Origin: Actinomycetota bacterium
GTDB taxonomy: Bacteria > Actinomycetota > Thermoleophilia > Solirubrobacterales > Solirubrobacteraceae
NCBI GenBank assembly: GCA_005788585.1
Contig: SYBY01000327.1
Span: forward strand, 1-10,982
Direction of reading: 5' to 3'
Length of the DNA stretch: 10,982 nt
Shown here one piece after another: positions 1 through 5,962 of this stretch. How positions within the stretch are numbered: the first letter of the stretch is position 1; each line of letters opens with the position of its first letter. The position numbers were made by a program, and so were the translations under genes. The notes beneath the pieces were generated by a model. It was not told the DNA's origin. It did no database searches and worked only from the letters and a program-made list of their open reading frames with translations.

Positions 1-26
1 GCGGCCACGGCCTGACCCCTACCCAC

Positions 27-32
27 TATACT
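27..32 (+). promoter_or_regulatory. -10 element (TATACT) for trxB, probably leaderless
   Basis: TATACT differs from the TATAAT consensus at one position and ends 7 nt before the GTG start of trxB. This is the spacing expected if transcription starts at or next to the start codon. No ribosome-binding site lies between. No convincing -35 can be seen, and only 26 bases precede it in the window. Confidence 0.6.
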
Positions 33-39
33 TTCTGAA

Positions 40-1086
40 GTGACCTCCTCCACCGACCGTATCGAGAACGTCGTCATCGTCGGCAGCGGCCCCGCCGGGT
101 ACACGGCCGCGCTGTACACGTCGCGCGCCAACCTGGAGCCGCTCGTCATCGAGGGGTTCATGTGGGGCGGGCTGCTGCAGCAGACCACGGACGTCGAGAA
201 CTACCCGGGCTTCCCGGCCGGGATCATGGGCCCCGAGCTCATGCAGCAGATGCGCGACCAGGCCGAGCGCTTCGGCACGCGCTTCATCACCGACGAGGCG
301 TCGAAGGTCGAGCTCTCCGACGAGCCCGGAGGGGTGCACAAGGTCTGGGTGGGCGACGAGGTCCATCTGGCGCGCACGGTCGTGCTCGCGATGGGCGCCG
401 AGCACAAGAAGCTCGGCATCCCCGGCGAGGACGAGCTGGGCGGCCGCGGCGTCTCCTACTGCGCGACGTGCGACGCGGCGTTCTTCCGCGACCGGCGGAC
501 GGTCATCGTCGGCGGTGGAGACAGCGCGATGGAGGAGGCGATCTTCCTCTCGAAGTTCTCCTCCGAGGTCGTGATCATCCACCGCCGCGACGAGTTCCGC
601 GCGTCGAAGATCATGCTCGAGCGCGCGCGAGAGACCGAGAACATCACGTTTATGACGCCGTACGCCGTCGACGCCTTCATCCCGGGCGAGGATGGCTCGC
701 TCGCCGTGGCGAAGCTGCGTCACACCGAGGGCGGCGAGGACACCGAGCTCGAGATCGACGGCGCGTTCATCGCGATCGGTCACGAGCCGCAGTCCTCGAT
801 CGTCGAGGGCCAGATCGACCTCGACGAGGAGGGCTACGTGAAGGTCGACGGGCGCTCCACGCGCACGAACCGCCCGGGCGTCTTCGGCGCCGGTGACCTG
901 GTCGACAACACGTACCGTCAGGCGATCACCGCCGCCGGCTCCGGCTGTCAGGCCGCGCTGGACGCCGAGTGGTACCTGCGCGACACGCCGAGCATCGCGA
1001 CCCCGCCGAGCCTCGCAGAGGGTGACCTCGCCGAGAAGCAGTGGGGTCCCACCGAGAACGCCGCGCCGGTCAGCGCCCGCCCGTAG
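40..1086 (+). CDS. trxB: Thioredoxin-disulfide reductase (NADPH, FAD)
   Basis: This 348-aa cytoplasmic flavoprotein passes electrons from NADPH to oxidised thioredoxin. The FAD-binding motif GSGPAGYTAA lies at residues 15-24. The redox-active disulfide motif CATC is at 141-144, followed by DAAFF where many homologues have DGFFF. The NADPH-binding motif GGGDSAMEEA is at 158-167, with HRRDEFRAS (181-189) as the arginine patch that prefers NADPH. The second FAD motif GVFGAGDL is at 280-287. After the usual end of the fold near WYL (313) there is an extra, probably disordered tail of about 35 residues. The GTG start at 40 puts the Rossmann motif at the normal distance. No Shine-Dalgarno is visible, but a TATACT hexamer sits 7 nt upstream, which suggests a leaderless mRNA. 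No thioredoxin gene follows; the downstream neighbours are convergent. The family call is secure. Confidence 0.97.
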   Translation: MTSSTDRIENVVIVGSGPAGYTAALYTSRANLEPLVIEGFMWGGLLQQTTDVENYPGFPAGIMGPELMQQMRDQAERFGTRFITDEASKVELSDEPGGVHKVWVGDEVHLARTVVLAMGAEHKKLGIPGEDELGGRGVSYCATCDAAFFRDRRTVIVGGGDSAMEEAIFLSKFSSEVVIIHRRDEFRASKIMLERARETENITFMTPYAVDAFIPGEDGSLAVAKLRHTEGGEDTELEIDGAFIAIGHEPQSSIVEGQIDLDEEGYVKVDGRSTRTNRPGVFGAGDLVDNTYRQAITAAGSGCQAALDAEWYLRDTPSIATPPSLAEGDLAEKQWGPTENAAPVSARP

Positions 1087-1121
1087 GGGCGGGCGGCCGC
1101 CGTCACCGCGTCGACGGCGGC
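1074..1121. terminator. Two tandem GC hairpins between convergent genes
   Basis: Two perfect 9-bp stem-loops lie next to each other. The first (1074-1095) pairs CGCCCGCCC with GGGCGGGCG around a GTAG loop that contains the trxB stop codon. The second (1096-1121) pairs GCCGCCGTC with GACGGCGGC around an 8-nt loop and covers the stop codon of the 85-aa gene on the other strand. There is no T-run on either side, so this is the U-less hairpin type often assigned to high-GC actinobacteria. It may act in both directions. Confidence 0.5.
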
Positions 1122-1360
1122 GGGACCGGGTTGCGGCCCGGCGGTTCGCTGAGGCGGCGCATCGACATGACGCGCCACACGCCGAGGAACACGGCGGCGA
1201 GCGCGATGACGACGAGCAGCGCGACGCCGAGACCGGAGTTCGGCAACAGGAGCCACGCGCCCACGACGATCGCCGGCACGGCGAGCATCACGAGCCACAT
1301 CGAGAACGGCGCCGGGGCGTCCTTCGCGGACCCCTCGACGGGCTTCAGAGGATCTTCCAT
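1103..1360 (-). CDS. Small two-helix membrane protein, function unknown
   Basis: This 85-aa protein has a short acidic/proline N-terminus (about 1-18), two strongly hydrophobic segments (about 20-40 and 43-66) separated by a short PNSG turn, and a basic, proline-rich C-terminal tail (RRLSEPPGRNPVPPPSTR). Both termini are probably on the same side of the membrane, and the Arg-rich tail suggests the cytoplasm. I recognise no family motif. It lies 55 bp downstream of the 87-aa gene on the same strand and converges with trxB, sharing the hairpin region at its 3' end. The ATG at 1360 is the only sensible start. The sequence TACGCC ends 6 nt upstream of it and could be a degenerate -10. It is believable as a gene because its composition is clearly membrane-like rather than the Arg/Ala/Pro pattern of shadow frames. 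Confidence 0.75.
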   Translation of the reverse strand: MEDPLKPVEGSAKDAPAPFSMWLVMLAVPAIVVGAWLLLPNSGLGVALLVVIALAAVFLGVWRVMSMRRLSEPPGRNPVPPPSTR

Positions 1361-1372
1361 ACGACAGGCGTA

Positions 1373-1389
1373 CCCGCGCGGCGCGCGGG
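1373..1389 (-). terminator. Perfect GC hairpin between the 87-aa and 85-aa genes
   Basis: CCCGCGCG and CGCGCGGG form a perfect inverted repeat around a single base (in practice a 7-bp stem with a 3-nt loop). It lies in the 55-bp gap after the 87-aa gene and just before the 85-aa gene. It has no U-tract. It could end transcription of the upstream gene or be a binding site; the sequence does not decide. Confidence 0.3.
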
Positions 1390-1415
1390 CAAACGCGGGA
1401 CGGCCCGGAGGGCGG

Positions 1416-1679
1416 TCAGCTCACGCCGCTGCGTGGACCACAGGCCGCGAGGTCGTCGACCAGCTGGCGTGCGAGTTCCGACGTCCAGCGGCCCGACTCG
1501 ACGAGGCGCTCGAGGAGATCCTCGACCTCGGCGAGACGGTCGTAGCCGTCGTCATCGAACAGCAGCGCATCGGCGGCGGCGCGGATGAGCCGCTGCTCGT
1601 CGTCTTGGAGCTTTGCCGGGCCGAGGTCCTCAAGCGTCTTGCGGACACGGCCGTAGGCGTTGGATCGCGCTTCGTTCAT
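1416..1679 (-). CDS. Small acidic helical protein, function unknown
   Basis: This 87-aa soluble protein is rich in Asp, Glu and Leu and probably all helical. Its recognisable blocks are an N-terminal stretch with ARSNAYGRVRKTLEDLGPAK, a middle helix LIRAAADALLF, and a C-terminal pair of helices (LAEVEDLLERLVESGRW and LARQLVDDLAACG). There is no signal peptide, membrane segment or metal motif, and I do not recognise a family. A TACTCT hexamer ends 8 nt before the ATG, like the leaderless-type promoters of its neighbours, which supports the start at 1679. It lies between the WS/DGAT gene and the 85-aa membrane protein on the same strand. Confidence 0.65.
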   Translation of the reverse strand: MNEARSNAYGRVRKTLEDLGPAKLQDDEQRLIRAAADALLFDDDGYDRLAEVEDLLERLVESGRWTSELARQLVDDLAACGPRSGVS

Positions 1680-1687
1680 CTCGAACC

Positions 1688-1693
1688 AGAGTA
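1688..1693 (-). promoter_or_regulatory. -10 element (TACTCT) for the 87-aa gene
   Basis: On the minus strand TACTCT fits TANNNT and ends 8 nt before the ATG at 1679, consistent with a leaderless or nearly leaderless transcript. The site lies within the 62-bp gap behind the WS/DGAT gene. No clear -35 is seen. Confidence 0.4.
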
Positions 1694-1710
1694 CGACCCT
1701 CGGCGGTCAC

Positions 1711-1738
1711 CGGCGCAGATCCGCGCCGGACGGTCCGG
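1711..1738 (-). terminator. Overlapping inverted repeats after the WS/DGAT gene
   Basis: Immediately after the stop codon (in the minus direction) lies the perfect repeat CCGGAC-G-GTCCGG (1726-1738). It overlaps a second one, CGGCGC-agatcc-GCGCCG (1711-1728). The two share bases and would be alternative structures. There is no U-tract. The placement 3 bp past the stop codon favours a terminator role. Confidence 0.4.
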
Positions 1739-1741
1739 AAA

Positions 1742-3214
1742 TCAGGCGCGGACCGCGCCGTCGCCGGCGGCCTGGACACGGTGCGATCGCGGCGAGTCCT
1801 TCGTCTCCACGGCGCCGACCTGCTGGAGGAGCTCTTCGAGTGACGCCTCGATGCCCACGGCGATCTCGGTGATGTCCGGCAGCGCGTCGTAGTCGGCGAG
1901 CAGCCCGAAGTGGACGCTGCCCGCGTACGAGTTGACGGCGACCGTCAGGGGGCGGCCCTCGTCGAGGAACCCGACGGGCGCGATGCTCTCCAGGCGCCGG
2001 CCGAGGACGTAGCGGGCGGTCTGCGGGCCCGGGATGTTCGTGATCGCCAGGCTGTAGGAGTCCGGCGGCGCACCGAGTCGCGAGGCCTGGGCGAGGATCG
2101 TCGGCGGCGCGAAGTCCGCCATGCCGGCGATGAGGTCGGCGTCCAGGGCGCCGGCAGACCGCTTGACACCGCGCATCGCGTCGCGGATGAGGCGGACTCG
2201 CGCGGCGGCGTCGCCGAGATCGACCGGCAGCGGCGCGACGACCTGGTGCAGGCGGCTGGCGAAGCCCTCGTGCTCGGAGCCGACGCGGATCGAGACGGGG
2301 ACGGCGGCGTAGAGCTCGACGCCCGCAGTGCGTGAGCCGCGCTGGTGCAGCCAGTGGCGCAGGCCGCCCGCGACCGTGGCGAGCACGACGTCGTTGACGG
2401 TCGCGTCCAGCGCGTCCTTGATCGCGCGGAACTCCGAGAGCCGCGCGGGGATCGTGACGTACCGGCGGTGCGGGCCGATCGGCTGATCGAGCGGCGCGGT
2501 CGGCTTCGGGGTGACGCTGGAGAGGAGGGACCCCGCGGCCTGCAGGAGCCCGCCGGCGAGGCGGCTCGGGTCCGAGATCACCTCGAGGGTCTGCTTCGGC
2601 AGCTCGGCGGCCTCCCGGGCCCGGTCCTCGAGTGCGGCGGCGGCAAGCTGCGCGGTCGTCGGCAGCGGGCGGGGCTGCCAGCTGTCGTGTTGCGGCGTGC
2701 GCCGCGGTGCGCCGGACTCGGCGTCGAGGTCGAACATCACCGTCAGCAGGTCGATGCCGTCGGTGCCGTCGACGAGCGCGAGGTGCGTCTTGGAGATCAG
2801 CGCCCAGCGGTCGCGGTCGCCTCGCTCGGCGCGCAGGCCCTCGACGACGTAGAGCTCCCACAGCGGCTTGGTCCGGTCCAGCGACTGGCTGAACAGCCGC
2901 GCGACCATGCGATGGAGCTTGCCGATGTCGCCGGGCGCCGGAAGCGCGGCGTGGCGGATGTGGTAGTCGAGGTTGAAGGTGGGGTCGTCGACCCAGCGCG
3001 CGGTGCCGAGCCCAGCGGGCGGGAACGCGGGACGCTGGCGGTAGCGGGGGACGACGCTCAGGCGGTTGCGCACGTGCTCGCGCAGCGCGCCGATCTCGGG
3101 TGCGGGGCCCTCGAACGTGGCGACGCTGCCGATGAGCATGTGCACGCACGCGTCCTCGCGGGAGAGCAGTCGCGCGTCCTGAGCGCTCAGCGGGTCAAGG
3201 TGCTGTTGGGCCAT
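1742..3214 (-). CDS. WS/DGAT-family O-acyltransferase with altered HHxxxDG motif
   Basis: The protein has 490 aa, the usual length for bacterial wax ester synthase/acyl-CoA:diacylglycerol acyltransferases, which esterify long-chain alcohols or diacylglycerol with acyl-CoA to make storage lipid. Family marks in order: the LSxxDARLLSRE-type N-terminus, LFSQSLDRTKPLWELYVVEG (PLW block, 107-126), the active-site region KTHLALVDG (142-150), NDVVLATVAGGLRHWL (274-289), and the C-terminal block ITNIPGPQ (391-398) typical of the WS_DGAT_C domain. The family motif is HHxxxDG. Here the second, catalytic His is Leu (H144, L145, D149, G150), so acyltransferase activity is uncertain. The ATG at 3214 is chosen because an upstream extension of 39 residues would run into the divergent dehydrogenase and looks non-homologous. 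The family call is secure; activity and substrate are not. Confidence 0.9.
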   Translation of the reverse strand: MAQQHLDPLSAQDARLLSREDACVHMLIGSVATFEGPAPEIGALREHVRNRLSVVPRYRQRPAFPPAGLGTARWVDDPTFNLDYHIRHAALPAPGDIGKLHRMVARLFSQSLDRTKPLWELYVVEGLRAERGDRDRWALISKTHLALVDGTDGIDLLTVMFDLDAESGAPRRTPQHDSWQPRPLPTTAQLAAAALEDRAREAAELPKQTLEVISDPSRLAGGLLQAAGSLLSSVTPKPTAPLDQPIGPHRRYVTIPARLSEFRAIKDALDATVNDVVLATVAGGLRHWLHQRGSRTAGVELYAAVPVSIRVGSEHEGFASRLHQVVAPLPVDLGDAAARVRLIRDAMRGVKRSAGALDADLIAGMADFAPPTILAQASRLGAPPDSYSLAITNIPGPQTARYVLGRRLESIAPVGFLDEGRPLTVAVNSYAGSVHFGLLADYDALPDITEIAVGIEASLEELLQQVGAVETKDSPRSHRVQAAGDGAVRA

Positions 3215-3224
3215 GGGGCGCGGG

Positions 3225-3230
3225 TAGCAT
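3225..3230 (+). promoter_or_regulatory. -10 element (TAGCAT) for the SDR gene, probably leaderless
   Basis: TAGCAT fits TANNNT and ends 6 nt before the GTG start at 3237, as expected for transcription starting at the start codon. No Shine-Dalgarno is present. The whole space between the two divergent start codons is 22 bp, so this element is shared with the opposite promoter. Confidence 0.5.
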
Positions 3231-3231
3231 A
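3226..3231 (-). promoter_or_regulatory. -10 candidate (TATGCT) for the WS/DGAT gene
   Basis: On the minus strand TATGCT ends 11 nt before the ATG at 3214, which would give a leader of only a few nucleotides. A possible -35, TTGGAC (3251-3256), lies 19 bp further upstream, inside the coding region of the divergent gene. The hexamer overlaps the plus-strand -10 by five bases. An alternative, TACCCG (3221-3226), sits 6 nt from the ATG but fits the consensus less well. Confidence 0.4.
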
Positions 3232-3236
3232 GGCAC

Positions 3237-4100
3237 GTGAGCACTTCTGCGTCCAAGGCCATTCTCATCACGGGCTGCTCGACCGGCATCGGGAGGGCCA
3301 CGGCGCAGCGCCTGGTACGGTCCGGTCGCACCGTCTATGCGACGGCGCGGAGCACGGACGCCATCGCCGATCTCGAGCGCGACGGCTGCAAGATCCTCCC
3401 GCTCGACGTCTGCGACGAGGCGTCGATGGTCGCCGCCGTGCGCACGGTCGAAGAGGCCGAGGGCGCCGTGGGGACGCTGGTCAACAACGCCGGCTACTCG
3501 CAGTCCGGTGCCGTCGAGGACGTCCCGATCGACCTCGTGCGCCAGCAGTTCGAGACGAACGTCTTCGGCCTCGTCCGGCTGACGCAGCTCGTGCTCCCGG
3601 GCATGCGCGCGCAGCGCGACGGCCGGGTGATCAACATCTCCTCGATGGGGGCGAACTTCACGTTCCCCGGGGGCGGCTTCTACCACGCTACGAAGTACGC
3701 GCTGGAGGCGATCAGCGACGCGCTGCGCTTCGAGGTCTCGGGCTTCGGCGTGAAGGTCGTCGTCATCCAGCCCGGGCTCATCAAGACGAACTTCGGCGAG
3801 CGCGCGGTCTCGCAGCTCGCCGAGGCGAAGACCGAGGGCGACGGCCCGTACGACGGCTTTTCCGACAAGGTCGCGCAGGCCACGCGCGACGTCTACGAGG
3901 AGGGCGCGATGGCCAAGCTCGGCGCCGGGCCGGACGCCGTCGCCAAGGTCATCGAGAAGGCGATCGACGCCGAGAAGCCGAAGGCCCGCTACCGGGTCAC
4001 GCCGTCCGCGCACGCGATGATCGCGCTGCGCGCCGTCACGCCGGACAAAGGCTGGGACGCGATCATGCGCGGCCAGTTCCCGCAGCCGGGAAAGCGCTGA
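3237..4100 (+). CDS. Short-chain dehydrogenase/reductase (classical SDR)
   Basis: This 287-aa NAD(P)-dependent oxidoreductase acts on an unknown alcohol/carbonyl pair. The cofactor motif TGCSTGIG is at 12-19, the acidic residue contacting the adenine ring is in LDV (D57), and NNAG is at 83-86. The catalytic Ser is S136 in INISSMG, with Y149 and K153 in YHATK; IQPGLIKT follows at 177-184. The arginine in ATARS after the second strand suggests NADP(H) preference. The C-terminal part (about 190-287) is longer than in minimal SDRs, as in retinol-dehydrogenase-like members that act on lipophilic substrates. It is divergent from the WS/DGAT gene with 22 bp between start codons, so a joint role in fatty alcohol or other lipid metabolism is plausible but unproven. 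Its last 38 bases overlap the convergent luciferase-like gene. Confidence 0.93.
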   Translation: MSTSASKAILITGCSTGIGRATAQRLVRSGRTVYATARSTDAIADLERDGCKILPLDVCDEASMVAAVRTVEEAEGAVGTLVNNAGYSQSGAVEDVPIDLVRQQFETNVFGLVRLTQLVLPGMRAQRDGRVINISSMGANFTFPGGGFYHATKYALEAISDALRFEVSGFGVKVVVIQPGLIKTNFGERAVSQLAEAKTEGDGPYDGFSDKVAQATRDVYEEGAMAKLGAGPDAVAKVIEKAIDAEKPKARYRVTPSAHAMIALRAVTPDKGWDAIMRGQFPQPGKR

Positions 4101-4860
4101 TCGCGGCGCGGACCTCGGCCGCCGTCGGGGCGGCGCCGAACTTCGTCAGGACCCAGGTCGCCCCGGCGTCAGCCCACGGCGCGGGGTCCTCACCGGCCGC
4201 GATCTGCACCACGAGGTCGAACGGCGGCGCGGGCGGGAGCTGCTCCGCGGTCTCGCGCAGCGCGTCGGGTCCGGGCAGCTCGATCGGGAAGAAGCCGTCC
4301 CAGCGGGCAGCCCGCCGCAGCGGCGGCTTGGCCGGATACCGGCCGGCGACCCACACCGGGATGCGCGGCCGCTGCACGGGGCGCGGGAGCAGCTCGCCGG
4401 CCCAGTAGGCGTCGAGGCGGTCGAGGCCCTCGTCGAGGAGCTTCGCCCGGGCCTTCGGTTCGGTGACCTCGCCGGGGAAGTCCAGCTCGCCGTGGTTGTC
4501 GCTGCCCAGCCCGACGCCCAGCGTGAGCCGGCCGCCGCTGAGACGGTCGAGCGTGACGGTCTCCCGCGCGAGCTTGTGGACGCGGCGGCGCGACAGGGGC
4601 GTGACGAGTGGGCCGATCCGCACCCGCTCGGTCCTCATCGCGATGGCGCTCAGCGCGACCCACGGGTCGGCCACCTCCATGCGGGGCGTGGTGTAGCGGA
4701 CGTGGTCCCAGATGAAGAACCCGTCCCAGCCGGCCCGCTCGGCCTCATGGGCGAGCTCGGCGAGCAGGCGGGGGTCCGAGAGCTCGTCGAACGGCGCGAC
4801 GAAGATGCCGCGGCGGGGGGTGTGTGCATGCCAGGAGCTCACAGCTCTCGCAATGCTCAC
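4063..4860 (-). CDS. Luciferase-like monooxygenase family protein (LLM class, F420/FMN type)
   Basis: The protein has 265 aa and the TIM-barrel signature of bacterial luciferase-like flavin- or F420-dependent oxidoreductases. The core starts at RRGIFVAPFDELSDP (16-30). It continues with ERAGWDGFFIWDHV (41-54), RVRIGPLVTPLSRRR (79-93), the family-typical ARETVTLDRLSGGRLTLGVG (98-117), and IPVWVAGRYPAKPPLRRAARWDGFFP (167-192). Substrate and cofactor cannot be read from the sequence; the short form resembles F420-type members. The GTG at 4860 overlaps the TGA of the upstream ogt gene by 4 nt (GTGA), which implies translational coupling. A second in-frame GTG at 4842 is possible, and a 7-nt direct repeat surrounds both. 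It is the last gene of its operon and overlaps the SDR gene tail to tail by 38 nt. Confidence 0.85.
   Translation of the reverse strand: MSIARAVSSWHAHTPRRGIFVAPFDELSDPRLLAELAHEAERAGWDGFFIWDHVRYTTPRMEVADPWVALSAIAMRTERVRIGPLVTPLSRRRVHKLARETVTLDRLSGGRLTLGVGLGSDNHGELDFPGEVTEPKARAKLLDEGLDRLDAYWAGELLPRPVQRPRIPVWVAGRYPAKPPLRRAARWDGFFPIELPGPDALRETAEQLPPAPPFDLVVQIAAGEDPAPWADAGATWVLTKFGAAPTAAEVRAAISAFPAAGTGRA
4077..4092. terminator. Hairpin inside the overlap of two convergent genes
   Basis: TTCCCG-CAGC-CGGGAA is a perfect 6-bp stem with a 4-nt loop. It lies inside the region where the SDR gene and the luciferase-like gene overlap tail to tail. Because it is symmetric it could slow or stop polymerase from both sides. 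The stem is short and has no T-run. Confidence 0.3.
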
Positions 4861-5456
4861 ACCCCGGGCGGCAGCACGCCTTCGATTCCCAGCAGCAGCT
4901 GCTTGCGCGACAGCCCGCCGGTGTAGCCGCCCAGCCCGCCGCCCGTCGCCATCACGCGGTGGCACGGCACGACGATCGGGATGGGGTTGGCGCCCAGCGC
5001 GTTGCCGGTCGGCCGGGCGCCCTTCGGCGATCCGGCGGCTGCGGCGATCTGCGCGTATGTGCTGGTCTCCCCGAACGGGATCGCGGCGGTGGCCTGCAGG
5101 ACACGCCGCGCGAACGGGGTCGTCAGGGTCCAGTCGATCGGCAGGTCGAAGTCGCGGCGGCGGCCGGAGAAGTACTCGTCGAGCTCGCGGCGTGCGTCGT
5201 CCAGCCGCGCCGGCGCCTCGACGATCCGCGGCGACAATCGGCGCGCGAGGCTCTCGAGGACACGGTCGACACTCCCGTTGAGGTCCTCGTACGCGAGGCG
5301 CACGAGACCGGCCGGCGTCCGGGCGGCGACGAGCCGGCCGGCAGGCGTGTCGATCACGGTGTACGCCACGTCGGCGTCGCCGGACTCCGCGGCGCGGGCC
5401 GCGAACCGGGCGGCGAGCGTGGCGGCATCGACCACGGGTGGGCGCAGCTCGGTCAC
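4857..5456 (-). CDS. ogt: Methylated-DNA--[protein]-cysteine S-methyltransferase (Ogt type)
   Basis: This 199-aa suicide DNA-repair protein moves the alkyl group from O6-alkylguanine (or O4-alkylthymine) to its own cysteine. The acceptor is C165 in the signature VPCHRVM (163-169). Upstream are FGETSTYAQIA (128-138), whose Y134 matches the nucleotide-flipping tyrosine, and KGARPTGNALGANP (145-158) with R148 at the position of the arginine finger. GGYTGGLSRKQLLLGIEG closes the domain. The first 30 residues are a poorly conserved, Ala-rich extension before the ribonuclease-like N-terminal domain; there is no Ada-type zinc domain. The GTG start at 5456 overlaps the sigma-factor stop by 4 nt (GTGA), and its own stop overlaps the next start in the same way. 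The link to a sigma factor suggests an alkylation-response role, which is inference. Confidence 0.93.
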   Translation of the reverse strand: MTELRPPVVDAATLAARFAARAAESGDADVAYTVIDTPAGRLVAARTPAGLVRLAYEDLNGSVDRVLESLARRLSPRIVEAPARLDDARRELDEYFSGRRRDFDLPIDWTLTTPFARRVLQATAAIPFGETSTYAQIAAAAGSPKGARPTGNALGANPIPIVVPCHRVMATGGGLGGYTGGLSRKQLLLGIEGVLPPGV

Positions 5457-5920
5457 GCCGTCACCTCCTCACGCAGCCGCGCCAGGCCGTCCGCGGCGGC
5501 TCGGCGCGACGCCGCCTCGCTGCAGCCGAGCACACGGGCGATCTCGGCGTGCGAGAGGTCGACGGCGTAGCGCAGCGTGAGCACCGCGCGCTGGCGCTCG
5601 GGCAGTACCCGGACGCGGGCCCAGTGCCCGTCGAGCCCGTCATCGTCCGGGGACGGGGCGGCGCGGTCCTCCAGCGTCTCGACCGGGACCGGACGCCGGG
5701 CGCGACCGCGGTGCACGTCGACCGCCTTGCGGTGGGCGATGGTGAACAGCCACGCCCGGACGTCGGAGTCGCGGCGCAGCCGGGGGTAGGCGCGCAGGGC
5801 GGCGAGAAAGGTCTCCTGAAAGGCGTCGTCGGCATCGTGTCGTCCCAGCGTGGCGACGAGGAAGCGCAGCACGTCGTGGGCGTGCGCGTCCAGCACCCGT
5901 TGGAAGGGGTCGTGCGGCAT
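5453..5920 (-). CDS. ECF-type RNA polymerase sigma-70 factor
   Basis: A 155-aa minimal sigma factor with only regions 2 and 4. Region 2 spans about 5-75, with DADDAFQETFLAALRAYPRL (29-48) and VRAWLFTIAHRKAVDVHRGR (54-73) as the core-binding and -10 recognition parts. A variable linker (about 76-100) leads to region 4 (about 102-152), with LPERQRAVLTLRYAVDLSHA and the helix-turn-helix EIARVLGCSEAASRRAAADG. It directs RNA polymerase to an unknown promoter set. No anti-sigma gene is adjacent. Instead its stop overlaps the ogt start by 4 nt. It begins 42 bp after the 3-hydroxyacyl-CoA dehydrogenase stop, so it may be the tail of that operon or have its own promoter. The gap holds a TGTACT 9 nt before the ATG and a small AACGC/GCGTT inverted repeat (5935-5951), both weak. 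Confidence 0.9.
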   Translation of the reverse strand: MPHDPFQRVLDAHAHDVLRFLVATLGRHDADDAFQETFLAALRAYPRLRRDSDVRAWLFTIAHRKAVDVHRGRARRPVPVETLEDRAAPSPDDDGLDGHWARVRVLPERQRAVLTLRYAVDLSHAEIARVLGCSEAASRRAAADGLARLREEVTA

Positions 5921-5962
5921 CGGTCACCCAGTACAACGCACGGGGGGCGTTCGGTGTGAGGT

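Noticed and set aside
1707..3149. Long minus-strand open frame (480 codons) over the WS/DGAT gene
   Set aside because: It is the same DNA read in another frame. The product is Arg/Ala/Pro-rich with no motif, typical of high-GC shadow frames, while the WS/DGAT frame has clear family motifs.
3215..3331. 39-residue N-terminal extension of the WS/DGAT protein
   Set aside because: It would overlap the start of the divergent SDR gene by 95 bp and does not resemble the family N-terminus. The ATG at 3214 does.
5935..5951. AACGC/GCGTT inverted repeat between the 3-hydroxyacyl-CoA dehydrogenase and sigma genes as a terminator or operator
   Set aside because: The stem is only 5 bp with no U-tract, which is common by chance in this base composition. 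It is not strong enough for a feature.
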